Shown here one piece after another: positions 50,715 through 59,613 of a stretch of DNA of 64,000 bases. The notes below the pieces were generated by a model. That model was not told the DNA's origin and made no database searches. It saw only the letters and a program-made list of their open reading frames with translations. Source of the DNA: Bradyrhizobium japonicum USDA 6 (GTDB taxonomy: Bacteria > Pseudomonadota > Alphaproteobacteria > Rhizobiales > Xanthobacteraceae); NCBI RefSeq assembly GCF_000284375.1, contig NC_017249.1:3512001-3576000 (forward strand). The letters are read 5' to 3'. Both the position numbers and the translations under genes were made by a program. Numbering within the stretch: position 1 is the stretch's first letter; every line of letters begins with the position of its first letter.

Positions 50715-52724
50715 TCAGGCCACGACCTTGGCGCCGGCGTCGCCGAGACGCTGGCGTTCCTTTGCGAGATAGTCGCCGATCGCGTCGCCCGACATCGGCT
50801 TTGCAAAGTAGTAGCCCTGGATGAAGTCGCATCCCAGGCGCCGCAGGCTGTCGAGCTGGGCGCGGGTTTCGACGCCCTCGGCGACGCAGGCGATCTCCAT
50901 GTCGTCGCACAGGCCGGCGAGAGACTTGATGATCTTGTGACTCACCGGATTTTCGTTGATGTCGGCGACGAAGCTGCGGTCGATCTTGATCTTGTCGAGC
51001 GGCAGCCGATGCACGTGGCTCAGCGAGGAATAACCAGTGCCGAAATCGTCCAGTGAAATGCCGCAGCCCATGGCCTTCAGCGTCGCGATCGATTGCTGCG
51101 CGCGCACGAAGTCGAAGGTGACGGCGGTCTCGGTGATCTCGAAGTCGATCCGGTGCGGCGGCAACCCGCTTCTCTCGATGATCGAGATCAGCGGCAAAAT
51201 GCCCTCGGCTGCGCAGACATCGTGAGCGGAGAGGTTGAACGACAGGCGGATGTGGTCGGGCCAGGTCCTTGCCGTCGCGAGCGCGCGGGCCAGCAGCGCC
51301 TGCGTCAGCGGCCGGATCAGGCCGATGCGCTCTGCGGCGGGAATGAAGTCGGCCGGTGAGACCAGGCCGAGGCGGGAGCTGTGCCAGCGCGCCAGGACTT
51401 CGAAGCCGGCGGTGTGCTCGCTCATGGCGTCCACGATCGGCTGGAACACCAGATCCATCTCAGTGCTGAAATCGGCGGTGCGGAGCAAGTTCTCGATGAC
51501 GCCGCGGCTGCGGATCTCGGCCTCGAGCTCGCTCGAGAAGATCACGGTGCGGCCGCGCAGATGGCGCTTGGCGTGATAGAGCGAGTAGTCGGCGCATTCA
51601 TAGAGCGCTTCGGCGCTCGTCGCCGAGCTCGGGAACAGCGCGAAGCCGATCGAGCAGGACAGGCCGGTATGGGCGGTATCGAGCTGGTAGGGCAGCCTGA
51701 CCTGTTCGCCGATGCGCTGGCCGAGCCGCATCAGGTCGTCATCTTCAGGATCGCCGCACACCACGAGGCCGAACTCGTCGCCGCCGAGCCGGGCAAATTC
51801 CACCCGCTGCGGGCCGAAGCCCTCGCAGACTTCGCGGATGCGGCGCCCGGCTTCGATCAGGACGCGATCGCCGACCGAGTGGCCGTAATTGTCGTTGATC
51901 GGCTTGAAGCCGTCGAGGTCGAGGATCCCCACCGCGACGCGAACGCGCCTGCGCTCGGCGTCGGTGAAGGCGCTCGACAGCTCGGCGAAGAAGCGGCGGC
52001 GGTTCGGCAGCTCGGTGAGGGAATCGAGATTGGCGAGGCGGAAGTTCTCGTCCGAGAGCGCTTGTGTCGCGGCCTGCTGCGCCAGGAGCGATTTGCGGCT
52101 GGAGACGAGATCGGCGAAGTCGCGGTAGTAGATGAAAAGCACCGTCACCATCGCGCCGGAGACGAGAAGGTTGTTGACCGCGATCGCCTTCAGCGTCGGT
52201 TCGCCGGTGGCCCAGAAGAACAGCACATAGGGAACGTCGACGACGAGCGTCACGATCAACGCCGCGGAACGCAGATGCATCAGCGAAAAGATGCAGCCGA
52301 TCACGGTCACCGCCATGTAGAAGGCGACCTGGCTCTTGGCGAAGGCATCGCCGTAGGGGTACAGCGCGAAGGACCATGCGGTGAAGCCGGCGCCGATCGG
52401 CAATGTCATCCAGTTGGTGGCGCGCAGATTGCGCAGGATATCGGCATCGCTCCGCACGAGGTGCCGCTGGCGCAGCCACCAGAAGCTGCGCAGCGCCGCG
52501 AGCACGGTGAGCACGCTCGGCACGATCATCGTCAGCCAGTCCGGCGCCACGTTGACATAGGTATAGGCGACGGCGATCGTGTTGCTCATCAGGATGAAAT
52601 AGAGCAGCGGGATCTGCTTGGAGAAGGCGTCGAACTGCGCGCGCGTCAGGTCCGCGTTGTCGTCCGGCACGCGAAACAGCCGCATCGCGGCGGCGAGCTG
52701 AGACTTCAAATTGACGACAGGCAT
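50715..52724 (-). CDS. Membrane-bound GGDEF-EAL cyclic-di-GMP enzyme
   Basis: A 669-residue protein. About six membrane segments occupy residues 40-190 with no recognised periplasmic sensor. The GGDEF domain has an intact RLGGDEFGLV near residue 312 and LDLDGFKPINDNYGH, so it should make cyclic-di-GMP. The EAL domain has EVL in place of EAL (FEVLARW), with the other catalytic residues kept: NLSAHDV, EITET, LDDFGTGYSSL, EGVET and QGYYFAKP. Both activities may therefore be present. I chose ATG 52724; upstream in-frame starts would add a tail without homology. It sits alone between convergent and divergent neighbours. Confidence 0.9.
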   Translation of the reverse strand: MPVVNLKSQLAAAMRLFRVPDDNADLTRAQFDAFSKQIPLLYFILMSNTIAVAYTYVNVAPDWLTMIVPSVLTVLAALRSFWWLRQRHLVRSDADILRNLRATNWMTLPIGAGFTAWSFALYPYGDAFAKSQVAFYMAVTVIGCIFSLMHLRSAALIVTLVVDVPYVLFFWATGEPTLKAIAVNNLLVSGAMVTVLFIYYRDFADLVSSRKSLLAQQAATQALSDENFRLANLDSLTELPNRRRFFAELSSAFTDAERRRVRVAVGILDLDGFKPINDNYGHSVGDRVLIEAGRRIREVCEGFGPQRVEFARLGGDEFGLVVCGDPEDDDLMRLGQRIGEQVRLPYQLDTAHTGLSCSIGFALFPSSATSAEALYECADYSLYHAKRHLRGRTVIFSSELEAEIRSRGVIENLLRTADFSTEMDLVFQPIVDAMSEHTAGFEVLARWHSSRLGLVSPADFIPAAERIGLIRPLTQALLARALATARTWPDHIRLSFNLSAHDVCAAEGILPLISIIERSGLPPHRIDFEITETAVTFDFVRAQQSIATLKAMGCGISLDDFGTGYSSLSHVHRLPLDKIKIDRSFVADINENPVSHKIIKSLAGLCDDMEIACVAEGVETRAQLDSLRRLGCDFIQGYYFAKPMSGDAIGDYLAKERQRLGDAGAKVVA

Positions 52725-53010
52725 TGCAATACGCGCCCCGGATCCCTTCAAAACGGCGGCGATCTTGCACGACGGGGGTAAAGGTCGCGTTAGGTGGCGC
52801 TGCACGAACAGCCAGCGCAGGTTGCGCGCGGCCGCGGGATTTTCCAACCGCGTGTATGGGTGAGACCGTGTTAAGGATATCCGGCGGCGAGCCGCGTGTC
52901 TCAGGCACGCCTCGCCCGCGGCCACCCGCAGCTACAATCTGCTAACCATGGGAGATCTTGGCTTTCACGTAGGCGACGGCGTATGGCTGCGTGGTCAGCC
53001 GACGCGCGCG

Positions 53011-53042
53011 CTTCACCTCTCCCCGCGGGAGGAGAGGTGAAG
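53011..53042. repeat. 12-bp perfect inverted repeat, intergenic
   Basis: CTTCACCTCTCC (53011-53022) pairs with GGAGAGGTGAAG (53031-53042) around CCGCGGGA. It lies just after the beta-lactamase gene and may end its transcript. Stems of this CTCTCCCCGC kind are, from memory, common between Bradyrhizobium genes. The rest of the 334-bp gap 52725-53058 shows nothing else. Confidence 0.6.
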
Positions 53043-53058
53043 AGAGGGCAAGCGGCCG

Positions 53059-53943
53059 TTATTTCTTCTCCAACGCCGCCGTCTGCTTGGCGAGTTGCTT
53101 GTCGAAATCCTCCGACAGGCTGGTTGCGTAGGTTGCGAGCTCGCCCGGCTTCACGAACGGGTTCGGTGCGCCGTCCTTCATCTCCGCACGCTTGGCCTGC
53201 ATGCCATAGACTTCCGGATGCGGCCCGAGCAGCACGTCGATCTTCATCGCCTTGGCCTTGGCGAAGGTCGCGCGGTAATCATCAACGATGCCGGCATAGG
53301 TCGGCTGGCCGACCAGCCGGTTCAGCGCCACCGTGCCACTGCAGAAGAACAGCACCTCGCGGTCCTGGCCACCGTCCTTGACGGTCATCTCCCAGCTCGT
53401 GCAGCCCGGCGAGTGGCCGGGCGTTGCATGCGCCGTCAGCGTGGTATCGCCGAGCGTGACCTTGTCACCCTCCTTCACCGTGCGGTCGACCTTCACCGCG
53501 GGAAAGGCGAGGTCCTCGTTCTTCTCGTCGCCTGGATAGTAGCCGCCTTCGAGCAACGGCTTGTCGCGCTCACCGGCAACGAGCTGTGCGCCGGTCTCCT
53601 TCTTGATCTCGGCGAAGCCGCCGGTGTGGTCGAGATGCGCATGCGTGTTGAGGATGATCTTGATGTCGGCGACCTTGAGGCCGAGCTTCGCGATGTTGTC
53701 CTCGATCATGCCGGTCGACTGGGGCATCGCGGTGTCCATCAGGATCAGGCCCTGCGATGTCTTGATGACATAAACGGCAATGCCGTCTGTTCCGACATAA
53801 TAGATGTTGCCGATGAGCTGGAACGGATCGAATGGCGCCGTCCATTTCTGCATGACCGCCGCGAGGAAATCCTTGATGGTCTGCGCCTGTGCGCCGGTTG
53901 CGAGGAATACCAGCGCACATAGCGTGGCCGCGAGCTTCTTCAT
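53059..53943 (-). CDS. Subclass B3 metallo-beta-lactamase, BJP-1-like
   Basis: A 294-residue periplasmic zinc hydrolase. The signal peptide ends ATGAQAQ. Zinc ligands are His101, His103, Asp105 and His106 in HAHLDHTGG, His177 in TPGHSPGCTSW and His242 in GPHPEVYGM. This is the B3 ligand set (no Cys in the second site). The length and many segments (for example GTDGIAVYVIKTSQGLILMD and GGYYPGDEKNEDLAFPAVKV) match my memory of BJP-1 from Bradyrhizobium japonicum. It would hydrolyse beta-lactams, including carbapenems by family knowledge. It stands alone with no AmpR-type regulator and looks like a resident chromosomal gene. Confidence 0.92.
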   Translation of the reverse strand: MKKLAATLCALVFLATGAQAQTIKDFLAAVMQKWTAPFDPFQLIGNIYYVGTDGIAVYVIKTSQGLILMDTAMPQSTGMIEDNIAKLGLKVADIKIILNTHAHLDHTGGFAEIKKETGAQLVAGERDKPLLEGGYYPGDEKNEDLAFPAVKVDRTVKEGDKVTLGDTTLTAHATPGHSPGCTSWEMTVKDGGQDREVLFFCSGTVALNRLVGQPTYAGIVDDYRATFAKAKAMKIDVLLGPHPEVYGMQAKRAEMKDGAPNPFVKPGELATYATSLSEDFDKQLAKQTAALEKK

Positions 53944-54211
53944 AGGTTGCCTCCCGAAGTGTTCTTGTTCGTTTTGACCGTGCGCGCCTTTTGCGCGGCA
54001 CGGCCGGCGCGCAAGCTACGTCGTGCGAGCTGCGGCAGCAACGGCCTCGTATCCGGAAAAATTCATTGCATGCGCGGAATAACGGTCGCCGTTCGGTTTG
54101 AGCATGGCGGCTATCGCCGGAATGCGGCCGCTTGCTGTTTGACCGCACGCAGGCGGCCCGCCATACTTTGCGTCAAGGCGAGCCAAAGACTTGTCGGCAC
54201 CGGGAGCTGAA

Positions 54212-55528
54212 ATGACCAATTCATTCGCCGTCCTCGCGGGGACGCTGATTTCCCTCGTCTCCTTCACTTCAATTGCACTGTCGCAGCCGGCCTGCGTCAC
54301 CCAGAACATGGCCGTGCCGCCCGGGGCCAACACCACCGACAAGGCGGCACCGTTCTTCATCGACACGACGGGCCTCGATTTCAAGACGGCGCCGCCGACG
54401 CGCGATCCCTCGAACCCCAACTATCCGCGCGCGACAGAGCTGCCCGACGGCACGCTGCCGCCGCCCGGCGCCGAGGGCAATTTCATCATCGGGCCCACCC
54501 ACAATCCCGCGCCGGAGACGATTGCGAAGGAAGGCGTACCACGCGGCACGACAAAATCCTTCACGCTGACGTCGAAGGAGAGCACGATCTACAATCCCGG
54601 CCTGATCCGCGACGACGTCGCCGGCTGCACCAATTCCTCGATCATGACGACCGTCACCGCGCCGGATGACAAGTCGCACATGATCGTCACCACCAGCCAT
54701 CCTGGAATCTGGTCGCGCACGATCGACGTCTACGTGCCGGCGCAATATGTGCGCGGCACCGAGGCGCCGTTCATCGTGGTCGGCGACGGCGGCTCCAACG
54801 CCTACAAGGACCTCGCCACGACGCTCGATAATCTGATCGCGCAGCGCCGCGTGCCGCCGATGATCGCGATCCAGATCGGCAATGGCGGCCAGGATGCGCA
54901 GGGCAGCCAGCGCGGCCGCGAATATGATGCGGTGTCAGGCGCGTATGCGCAATTCGTCGAGCGCGAGGTGTTGCCGCTGGTCGAAAAGAACGCTGACGTC
55001 AAGCTGACCGGAAATCCGGACGGGCGCGCGACCATGGGGCTGAGCTCGAGCGGGGCTGCGGCCTTCACCATGGCGTGGTTCTATCCCGATCTCTATCACC
55101 GCGTGCTGGCCTTCTCGCCGACGATGGTCAACCAGCAATGGCCGCACGATCCGTCGCTGCGTGGCGGTGCCTGGGAATATCACAGCGCATGGACGGGGCC
55201 GGCCGGTCCCAACCTCATCTCCAAGGCCGGCGTGCTCACGCCGGCCGAGCCGCCCGGCGTGCCGCTGATCGTCGCCGCACCGGCGAAGCCGATCCGCTTC
55301 TGGTTCTTCGGCGGCGACCAGGACCTGTTCTATCCGAACCCCACCATTCCCGACGGCATGCACGACTGGACCCTGTCGAACGCGCTGATGGCGAAGGTGC
55401 TGGCGGAGAAGGGCTACCACTACCAGTTCCTGTTCGTGCGCAACGCCAAGCACGTCGACCGGCCGACGATCGCACAAACGCTGCCGTCGGCGCTGGAGTG
55501 GGTCTGGAAGGGCTACCCGATCCCCTGA
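54212..55528 (+). CDS. Secreted esterase, enterochelin-esterase/PF00756-like
   Basis: A 438-residue exported alpha/beta hydrolase. The signal peptide ends near ALSQPA. The nucleophile elbow is LSSSGAAAF (GLSSSG), the acid is probably in FGGDQDLFYPN, and the His in NAKHVDRP. The fold from about residue 170 (WSRTIDVYVPAQYV) matches putative esterases of the Fes/D-esterase group, which cleave esters of siderophores, feruloyl sugars or trehalose lipids. The 100-residue N-terminal part is extra. It is followed, on the other strand, by a TonB-receptor plug fragment, which hints at a former siderophore locus. Confidence 0.83.
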   Translation: MTNSFAVLAGTLISLVSFTSIALSQPACVTQNMAVPPGANTTDKAAPFFIDTTGLDFKTAPPTRDPSNPNYPRATELPDGTLPPPGAEGNFIIGPTHNPAPETIAKEGVPRGTTKSFTLTSKESTIYNPGLIRDDVAGCTNSSIMTTVTAPDDKSHMIVTTSHPGIWSRTIDVYVPAQYVRGTEAPFIVVGDGGSNAYKDLATTLDNLIAQRRVPPMIAIQIGNGGQDAQGSQRGREYDAVSGAYAQFVEREVLPLVEKNADVKLTGNPDGRATMGLSSSGAAAFTMAWFYPDLYHRVLAFSPTMVNQQWPHDPSLRGGAWEYHSAWTGPAGPNLISKAGVLTPAEPPGVPLIVAAPAKPIRFWFFGGDQDLFYPNPTIPDGMHDWTLSNALMAKVLAEKGYHYQFLFVRNAKHVDRPTIAQTLPSALEWVWKGYPIP

Positions 55529-55547
55529 ACGCGAAGCCGCGCGAAAT

Positions 55548-55820
55548 CTAGCGCCCGATCGTCACGCCGGCGGTCGAGCGCATGGCGTCCCGGAGGGTCG
55601 TCGCGTTCATGTCGTCGAGGACCTGACGCGTCAGCACGGTGGTCTGGCCCGGCGTGTTGAGGATCGTCTGGCCGCGCGAGGTCGAGAGCCGGTCGGCCTT
55701 GTAGGGCGCGGCCGGATCGGTGGCGGGCATATGGTGCGGGCGTTTGCTGGACGCCGCAAAGGCCCCTTGCGAGATGCAGAGGGCGGCGATCACGACCAGG
55801 CGCAATGATCTTGCGGGCAT
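55548..55820 (-). CDS. Stand-alone TonB-dependent receptor plug-like protein (probably truncated)
   Basis: A 90-residue exported protein. After a signal peptide (MPARSLRLVVIAALC to GAFA) comes KADRLSTSRGQTILNTPGQT, then TVLTRQVLDDMNATTLRDAM and STAGVTIGR. This is the start of a siderophore-receptor plug domain, but a TAG stop follows at once where another 550 or more residues of plug and beta-barrel would be expected. No further receptor sequence occurs in the 19 bp left before the convergent esterase stop. GGGAGG precedes ATG 55820, so the small protein may still be made. It is either a pseudogene remnant or a small periplasmic plug-like protein. Confidence 0.75.
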   Translation of the reverse strand: MPARSLRLVVIAALCISQGAFAASSKRPHHMPATDPAAPYKADRLSTSRGQTILNTPGQTTVLTRQVLDDMNATTLRDAMRSTAGVTIGR

Positions 55821-55883
55821 ACGGCCTCCCATGTCCAGGGCGTCAGCTTGGCATATGGCGGGCATGGTCGCAGAGGACAAGGG

Positions 55884-57275
55884 TCAGGCGAGAGCGGCCT
55901 GGCGTTCCCGCAGCGGTTCGCGGGTCCGGTCGGGGTTACGCGGCTCGGCGAGCCGGGTAAAGCTGCGCTGACCTGCCGACGCGGGCGCCTCGACGACGAC
56001 GCCCTCGCAGACGATCTGCCCGCCCAGCATCCTGAATTCGAGCTTGTCGTAACGTGGCATGGTCTCGCCGGGCGCGGGCGGCAGCAACTCGACGCGGCCC
56101 TGGATGTTCAGCGTGGCATCGCCGGCGCCGTGAAGCCGCGGATTCCACATCCTGATCCCGGTCTCCGTCCAGCGCTGACGGATCAACGCGGCACGGTCGA
56201 CGGGTTCCACGACCTTTGCGCGCGTCTTCGGCGCGCTGGGGATCACCGGAGCGGGAGACTCGAGGGCCGGCTCCGGCGCAACATGCGTGACGGCGCTCAC
56301 TGTGTCGGCAGAGGAATCCTCCGCGGCGATCGGTGCGACCGGGGCGGGATCGTTGGCCGGGACTGGCTCGATCTCCATTGCGACGACAGGAAGGGCAGCG
56401 CTGTCGATGCTGCTCTCAGAGACCTCCTCCGCCGAGACGTCGCCGTCCGCAAGCGCGATGCACGGGTCCTCCACGACAACCGGCTCAGCATCAGCGACGT
56501 CAGAGGAGGTATCGTCGTCGACGGCGAGAACGGGGGCATCAACCGGAGCGATCTCGACGTCGATAGACGAGACCAGCGCCTCCTCTGCGACGACAAGCTC
56601 CACCTCGGTCGAGTGTTCGGGAGATGGATCGCTGCAGATGACGGGCTCGGAAACGTTGGCCTGCCGGCCCTCGGCCTCGACAGGTGATAGCTGGACCTCT
56701 TCAACGATGACGGGTTCAGCGTTCACCGGGAGTTCCGCAGACGGCTCGCTGCCGACGAGCTCAGCAGCATCGACCGGCTCGCTCTCGATCTCGGCAACGG
56801 GGACCGGTGTCTCTTCTACGACGACGGGTGCGACGCTGGTTTCAGGCTCCGCGGGCGGATCGCTGCTGACGAGCTCATGTGCATCGACGGACGCGCTCTC
56901 CACCTCGACTGATGAGACCGAAACCTCTTCGACGACGACCGCCTCGACCTCTGTCGGCGCTTCCAGGGATGAATCACCGGCGACGCTGATATCAGTTGGC
57001 GCTGCGGACGGGCTCTCCGGGATGACAGAGATAGCGACGGCCTCTTCGGCGACCGGAGCCGCAACGGCGATCTCGCTGTCACTGCGCTGCGGGCTCGTGC
57101 TGATGCGGTCGGGCGCCGGAACAGCTTCTGCGATGTCGGCAACGGTTGCGGGCGAATCGCTTGCCGCGATCGGCGCGACATCGATGCTGCCGCCGTGAGG
57201 CAAGGGCCTGAGCCGGGTGAACGCCCATTTCACCGCGGGAATGCGGCGCAGCAACGATATCAGTCTCGAAAGCAC
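55884..57275 (-). CDS. Acidic repeat protein of unknown function
   Basis: About 463 residues if GTG 57275 is the start; TTG 57419 and GTG 57353 are alternatives, and none has a good ribosome site. A short basic amphipathic N-terminus (SRLISLLRRIPAVKWAFTRL) is followed by a long acidic, Val/Glu/Ser/Pro-rich region. It holds about five imperfect repeats of roughly 38 residues, each with a PVVVEE-like strand. The C-terminal 100 residues look globular (RQRWTETGIRMWNPRLHG, LNIQGRVELLPPAPGE, YDKLEFRMLGGQIVCEG). I recognise no domain. The repeats are probably disordered or coiled. Long open frames opposite it are shadows of the repeat. Confidence 0.65.
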   Translation of the reverse strand: MLSRLISLLRRIPAVKWAFTRLRPLPHGGSIDVAPIAASDSPATVADIAEAVPAPDRISTSPQRSDSEIAVAAPVAEEAVAISVIPESPSAAPTDISVAGDSSLEAPTEVEAVVVEEVSVSSVEVESASVDAHELVSSDPPAEPETSVAPVVVEETPVPVAEIESEPVDAAELVGSEPSAELPVNAEPVIVEEVQLSPVEAEGRQANVSEPVICSDPSPEHSTEVELVVAEEALVSSIDVEIAPVDAPVLAVDDDTSSDVADAEPVVVEDPCIALADGDVSAEEVSESSIDSAALPVVAMEIEPVPANDPAPVAPIAAEDSSADTVSAVTHVAPEPALESPAPVIPSAPKTRAKVVEPVDRAALIRQRWTETGIRMWNPRLHGAGDATLNIQGRVELLPPAPGETMPRYDKLEFRMLGGQIVCEGVVVEAPASAGQRSFTRLAEPRNPDRTREPLRERQAALA

Positions 57276-57511
57276 AGGGAGTTGTCCAAGAGGTACTCGG
57301 CGTGAGGCAATCGCTGATTCGCCAGCAATGCAAAAAACTGCCCCGGCCGTCACATCGATGTCAATGTAGGTGGGACCAATTGCAGAACATCCGTGCGTCC
57401 ACCGCGCGGGAAAGGGCAACGCGACTGCCGTGTCGGATGCGACAACGCACCACCGCCGGGTTGCGGGCGGTCGCGCCTAGGATGGGCGGGACAGCAACGC
57501 AAAGCACGCGC

Positions 57512-57787
57512 ATGTCCGATCCTCCCGACGACAGGATCGTTCCGATCCGCTCGTTGCAAGGCGCCCGGCTCGACGAGCGCTTTGACGCAACGCTTGCGGA
57601 CCTCGAGGCGCGCCGCGATGAACTCGTGCAAATCATCTCGCGTCTCACCGACGGCTTGAGCGCGATCGATCAGGCCGCCGCTGGCGGATCGGCACAGTCG
57701 GCGCGGGATCTGCTCGCGCTCCTGACCACGGCCAAAGCCCAGCTGAGCGAGGTGACGGCCATCATCGAAAAGCTGCGGTCGTCCTGA
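57512..57787 (+). CDS. Small coiled-coil protein of unknown function
   Basis: A 91-residue soluble protein, predicted mostly helical, with heptad-like spacing (DERFDATLADLEARRDELVQIISRLTDGL, then LLTTAKAQLSEVTAIIEKL). No signal peptide or catalytic motif. ATG 57512 is the likeliest start, although its ribosome site is weak. It is divergent from the acidic repeat protein and 179 bp ahead of tupA. Confidence 0.6.
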   Translation: MSDPPDDRIVPIRSLQGARLDERFDATLADLEARRDELVQIISRLTDGLSAIDQAAAGGSAQSARDLLALLTTAKAQLSEVTAIIEKLRSS

Positions 57788-57966
57788 AGCTCCGACGACA
57801 AGCTTTGGGTTGCCTGGCAAGAGCAGTGGATGAAGGAGCCGGACCCGCAGGGCTACCGCAATGTCATGCGGTACTGCCCCGGCCGCTGATCCTGCGCCGA
57901 ACGTCGCACTTCCCTGCGTCGTCCTTCCCGCCTAAGTTCATATGTCTGGGGAGTGAGGACAACGCA

Positions 57967-58776
57967 ATGAGAAAACTTGCCGCCATCGCAGCGGCTCTGG
58001 TCTGGTCGACATGCGCTTACGCGCAGGATCGCACCATCACCGTGGCCTCGACGACGTCGACGGAGCAGTCGGGCCTGTTTGGCTACCTGCTGCCATTGTT
58101 CTCGAAGGCGGAGGGCATCGAGGTGAAGGTCGTCGCCGTCGGCACCGGCCAGGCGCTCGACATCGGGCGGCGCGGCGATGCCGACGTGGTGTTCGTCCAT
58201 GACCGGCCCGCCGAGGACAAGTTCATGTCCGAGGGGCAGGGCGTGAAGCGCTTCGATGTCATGTACAATGACTTCATCATTGTCGGTCCGAAGAGCGATC
58301 CCGCAAAGATCGCCGGCGACAAGGACGTCGCGGATGCGCTGCGCAAGATCGCGGCGGCGAGGGCAACCTTCATCTCGCGCGGCGATAAGTCCGGCACGCA
58401 TGCGGCGGAGCTGAGATTGTGGAAGGAGGCGGGCGTCGATATCGGCGCCGGCAAGGACAGCTGGTATCGCGAGATCGGGCAGGGCATGGGTCCTGCGCTG
58501 AACATGGCCTCGTCGTCGAACGCCTATCTCCTGTCGGACCGCGGCACCTGGCTGTCGTTCAAGAACCGGGGCGAGCTTGCCGTCCTGACCGAGGGCGACA
58601 AGCGGCTGTTCAACCAGTACGGCGTCATGCTGGTGAATCCGGCGAGGCATGCGAACGTGAAGGCGAAGGACGGACAGGCCTTCATCGACTGGCTGGTTTC
58701 GCCGAAGGGGCAGGATGCGATCGCCGGCTACAAGGTCGGCGGCGAGCAGCTATTTTTCCCCAACGCGTCCCACTAG
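57967..58776 (+). CDS. tupA: TupA, tungstate-binding protein
   Basis: A 269-residue periplasmic oxyanion receptor. The signal peptide ends CAYAQD. The TTS motif in VASTTSTEQSGL is characteristic of TupA/WtpA-like tungstate receptors. The second ligand region is FISRGDKSGTHAAEL. It would deliver tungstate (possibly molybdate) to the TupB permease. Unusually, tupB lies on the opposite strand, with the two 3' ends overlapping by 27 bp. GAGTGAGGA is upstream of ATG 57967. The window also contains two molybdopterin enzymes, but no direct link is visible. Confidence 0.9.
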   Translation: MRKLAAIAAALVWSTCAYAQDRTITVASTTSTEQSGLFGYLLPLFSKAEGIEVKVVAVGTGQALDIGRRGDADVVFVHDRPAEDKFMSEGQGVKRFDVMYNDFIIVGPKSDPAKIAGDKDVADALRKIAAARATFISRGDKSGTHAAELRLWKEAGVDIGAGKDSWYREIGQGMGPALNMASSSNAYLLSDRGTWLSFKNRGELAVLTEGDKRLFNQYGVMLVNPARHANVKAKDGQAFIDWLVSPKGQDAIAGYKVGGEQLFFPNASH

Positions 58777-59448
58777 CAGGAAGGCGACGGTCGACACCGC
58801 CACGCTGAGCGCGAGCAGGATCAGCCCGAGCCCGAGTGCCAGCGGCAGCTCGCCCTTGCTGGTTTCCAGCGCGATCGCCGTCGTCATCGTGCGCGTGAAG
58901 CCGCGGATGTTGCCACCGACGATGATGATGGCGCCGACCTCGGCGATCGCGCGCCCGAAAGCCGCGAGAAAGGCGGTCAGCAGCGACGTTCGGCCGAGCG
59001 CGAACAGCAGGCCGATGCTGCGCAGTGTCGATAGTCCGTCGATCCGCGCGAGGTCGCCATACTCGGCCCAAAGCAGGCTCGCCGGGCGGTGCACCAACGC
59101 GACCACGATCGGGGTCGCGAGCAGGGTCTGCGCGATCACCATCGCGGTCGGCGTGAACAACAGTCCGGCTGCCCCAAGCGGGCCGGACCGCGACAGCAGA
59201 AGATAGAGCGCAAGCCCGACCACGACCGGCGGAAGGCCGAGCAGCGCATTGGTCAGCACGATGACGACCTGCCGCCCGCGAAATCGGGTGATCGCGAGCA
59301 GCGCCCCGATCGGCGCGCCGATCAGCAGCGCGACGATGCCGGCGGTCAGGCTGACACGCACCGACAGCGCGACGATGCCGAGCAGCTCGGCATCGGCCTC
59401 GCCGATCAGCGTGAGCGCGGCGGCGACGGATTGCGCGAAATCGTTCAT
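58750..59448 (-). CDS. tupB: TupB, tungstate ABC transporter permease
   Basis: A 232-residue inner-membrane permease with about five or six segments. The coupling motif region is DGLSTLRSIGLLFALGRTSLLTAFLAAFGRAIAEVGAIIIVGGNI, and AEVGAIIIVGGNI is typical of TupB. I chose ATG 59448. It converges on tupA. No tupC ATPase gene is seen on either side (aqpS follows upstream), so the ATPase must be encoded elsewhere or shared. Confidence 0.88.
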   Translation of the reverse strand: MNDFAQSVAAALTLIGEADAELLGIVALSVRVSLTAGIVALLIGAPIGALLAITRFRGRQVVIVLTNALLGLPPVVVGLALYLLLSRSGPLGAAGLLFTPTAMVIAQTLLATPIVVALVHRPASLLWAEYGDLARIDGLSTLRSIGLLFALGRTSLLTAFLAAFGRAIAEVGAIIIVGGNIRGFTRTMTTAIALETSKGELPLALGLGLILLALSVAVSTVAFLLVGRVGEK

Positions 59449-59613
59449 CCGGCCGGACGCTGCGGCGTCGGGCAGAATGCCTCCGGTTCGTCGACGTCGA
59501 GGCCGCGCAATCGCTTCACGGACTGGTCCCTGCGAGTCTTGTTCGACGACAGAATACCGGGCAGGCACGATTTGAAAATGCGATTCATCCCAAAAATGAA
59601 CGTCGGTGCGGCG

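Noticed and set aside
55884..57419. The Ser/Thr-rich plus-strand frame (56287-57198) as a serine-rich adhesin
   Set aside because: It is the antisense reading of the acidic repeat region and has no signal peptide or anchor.
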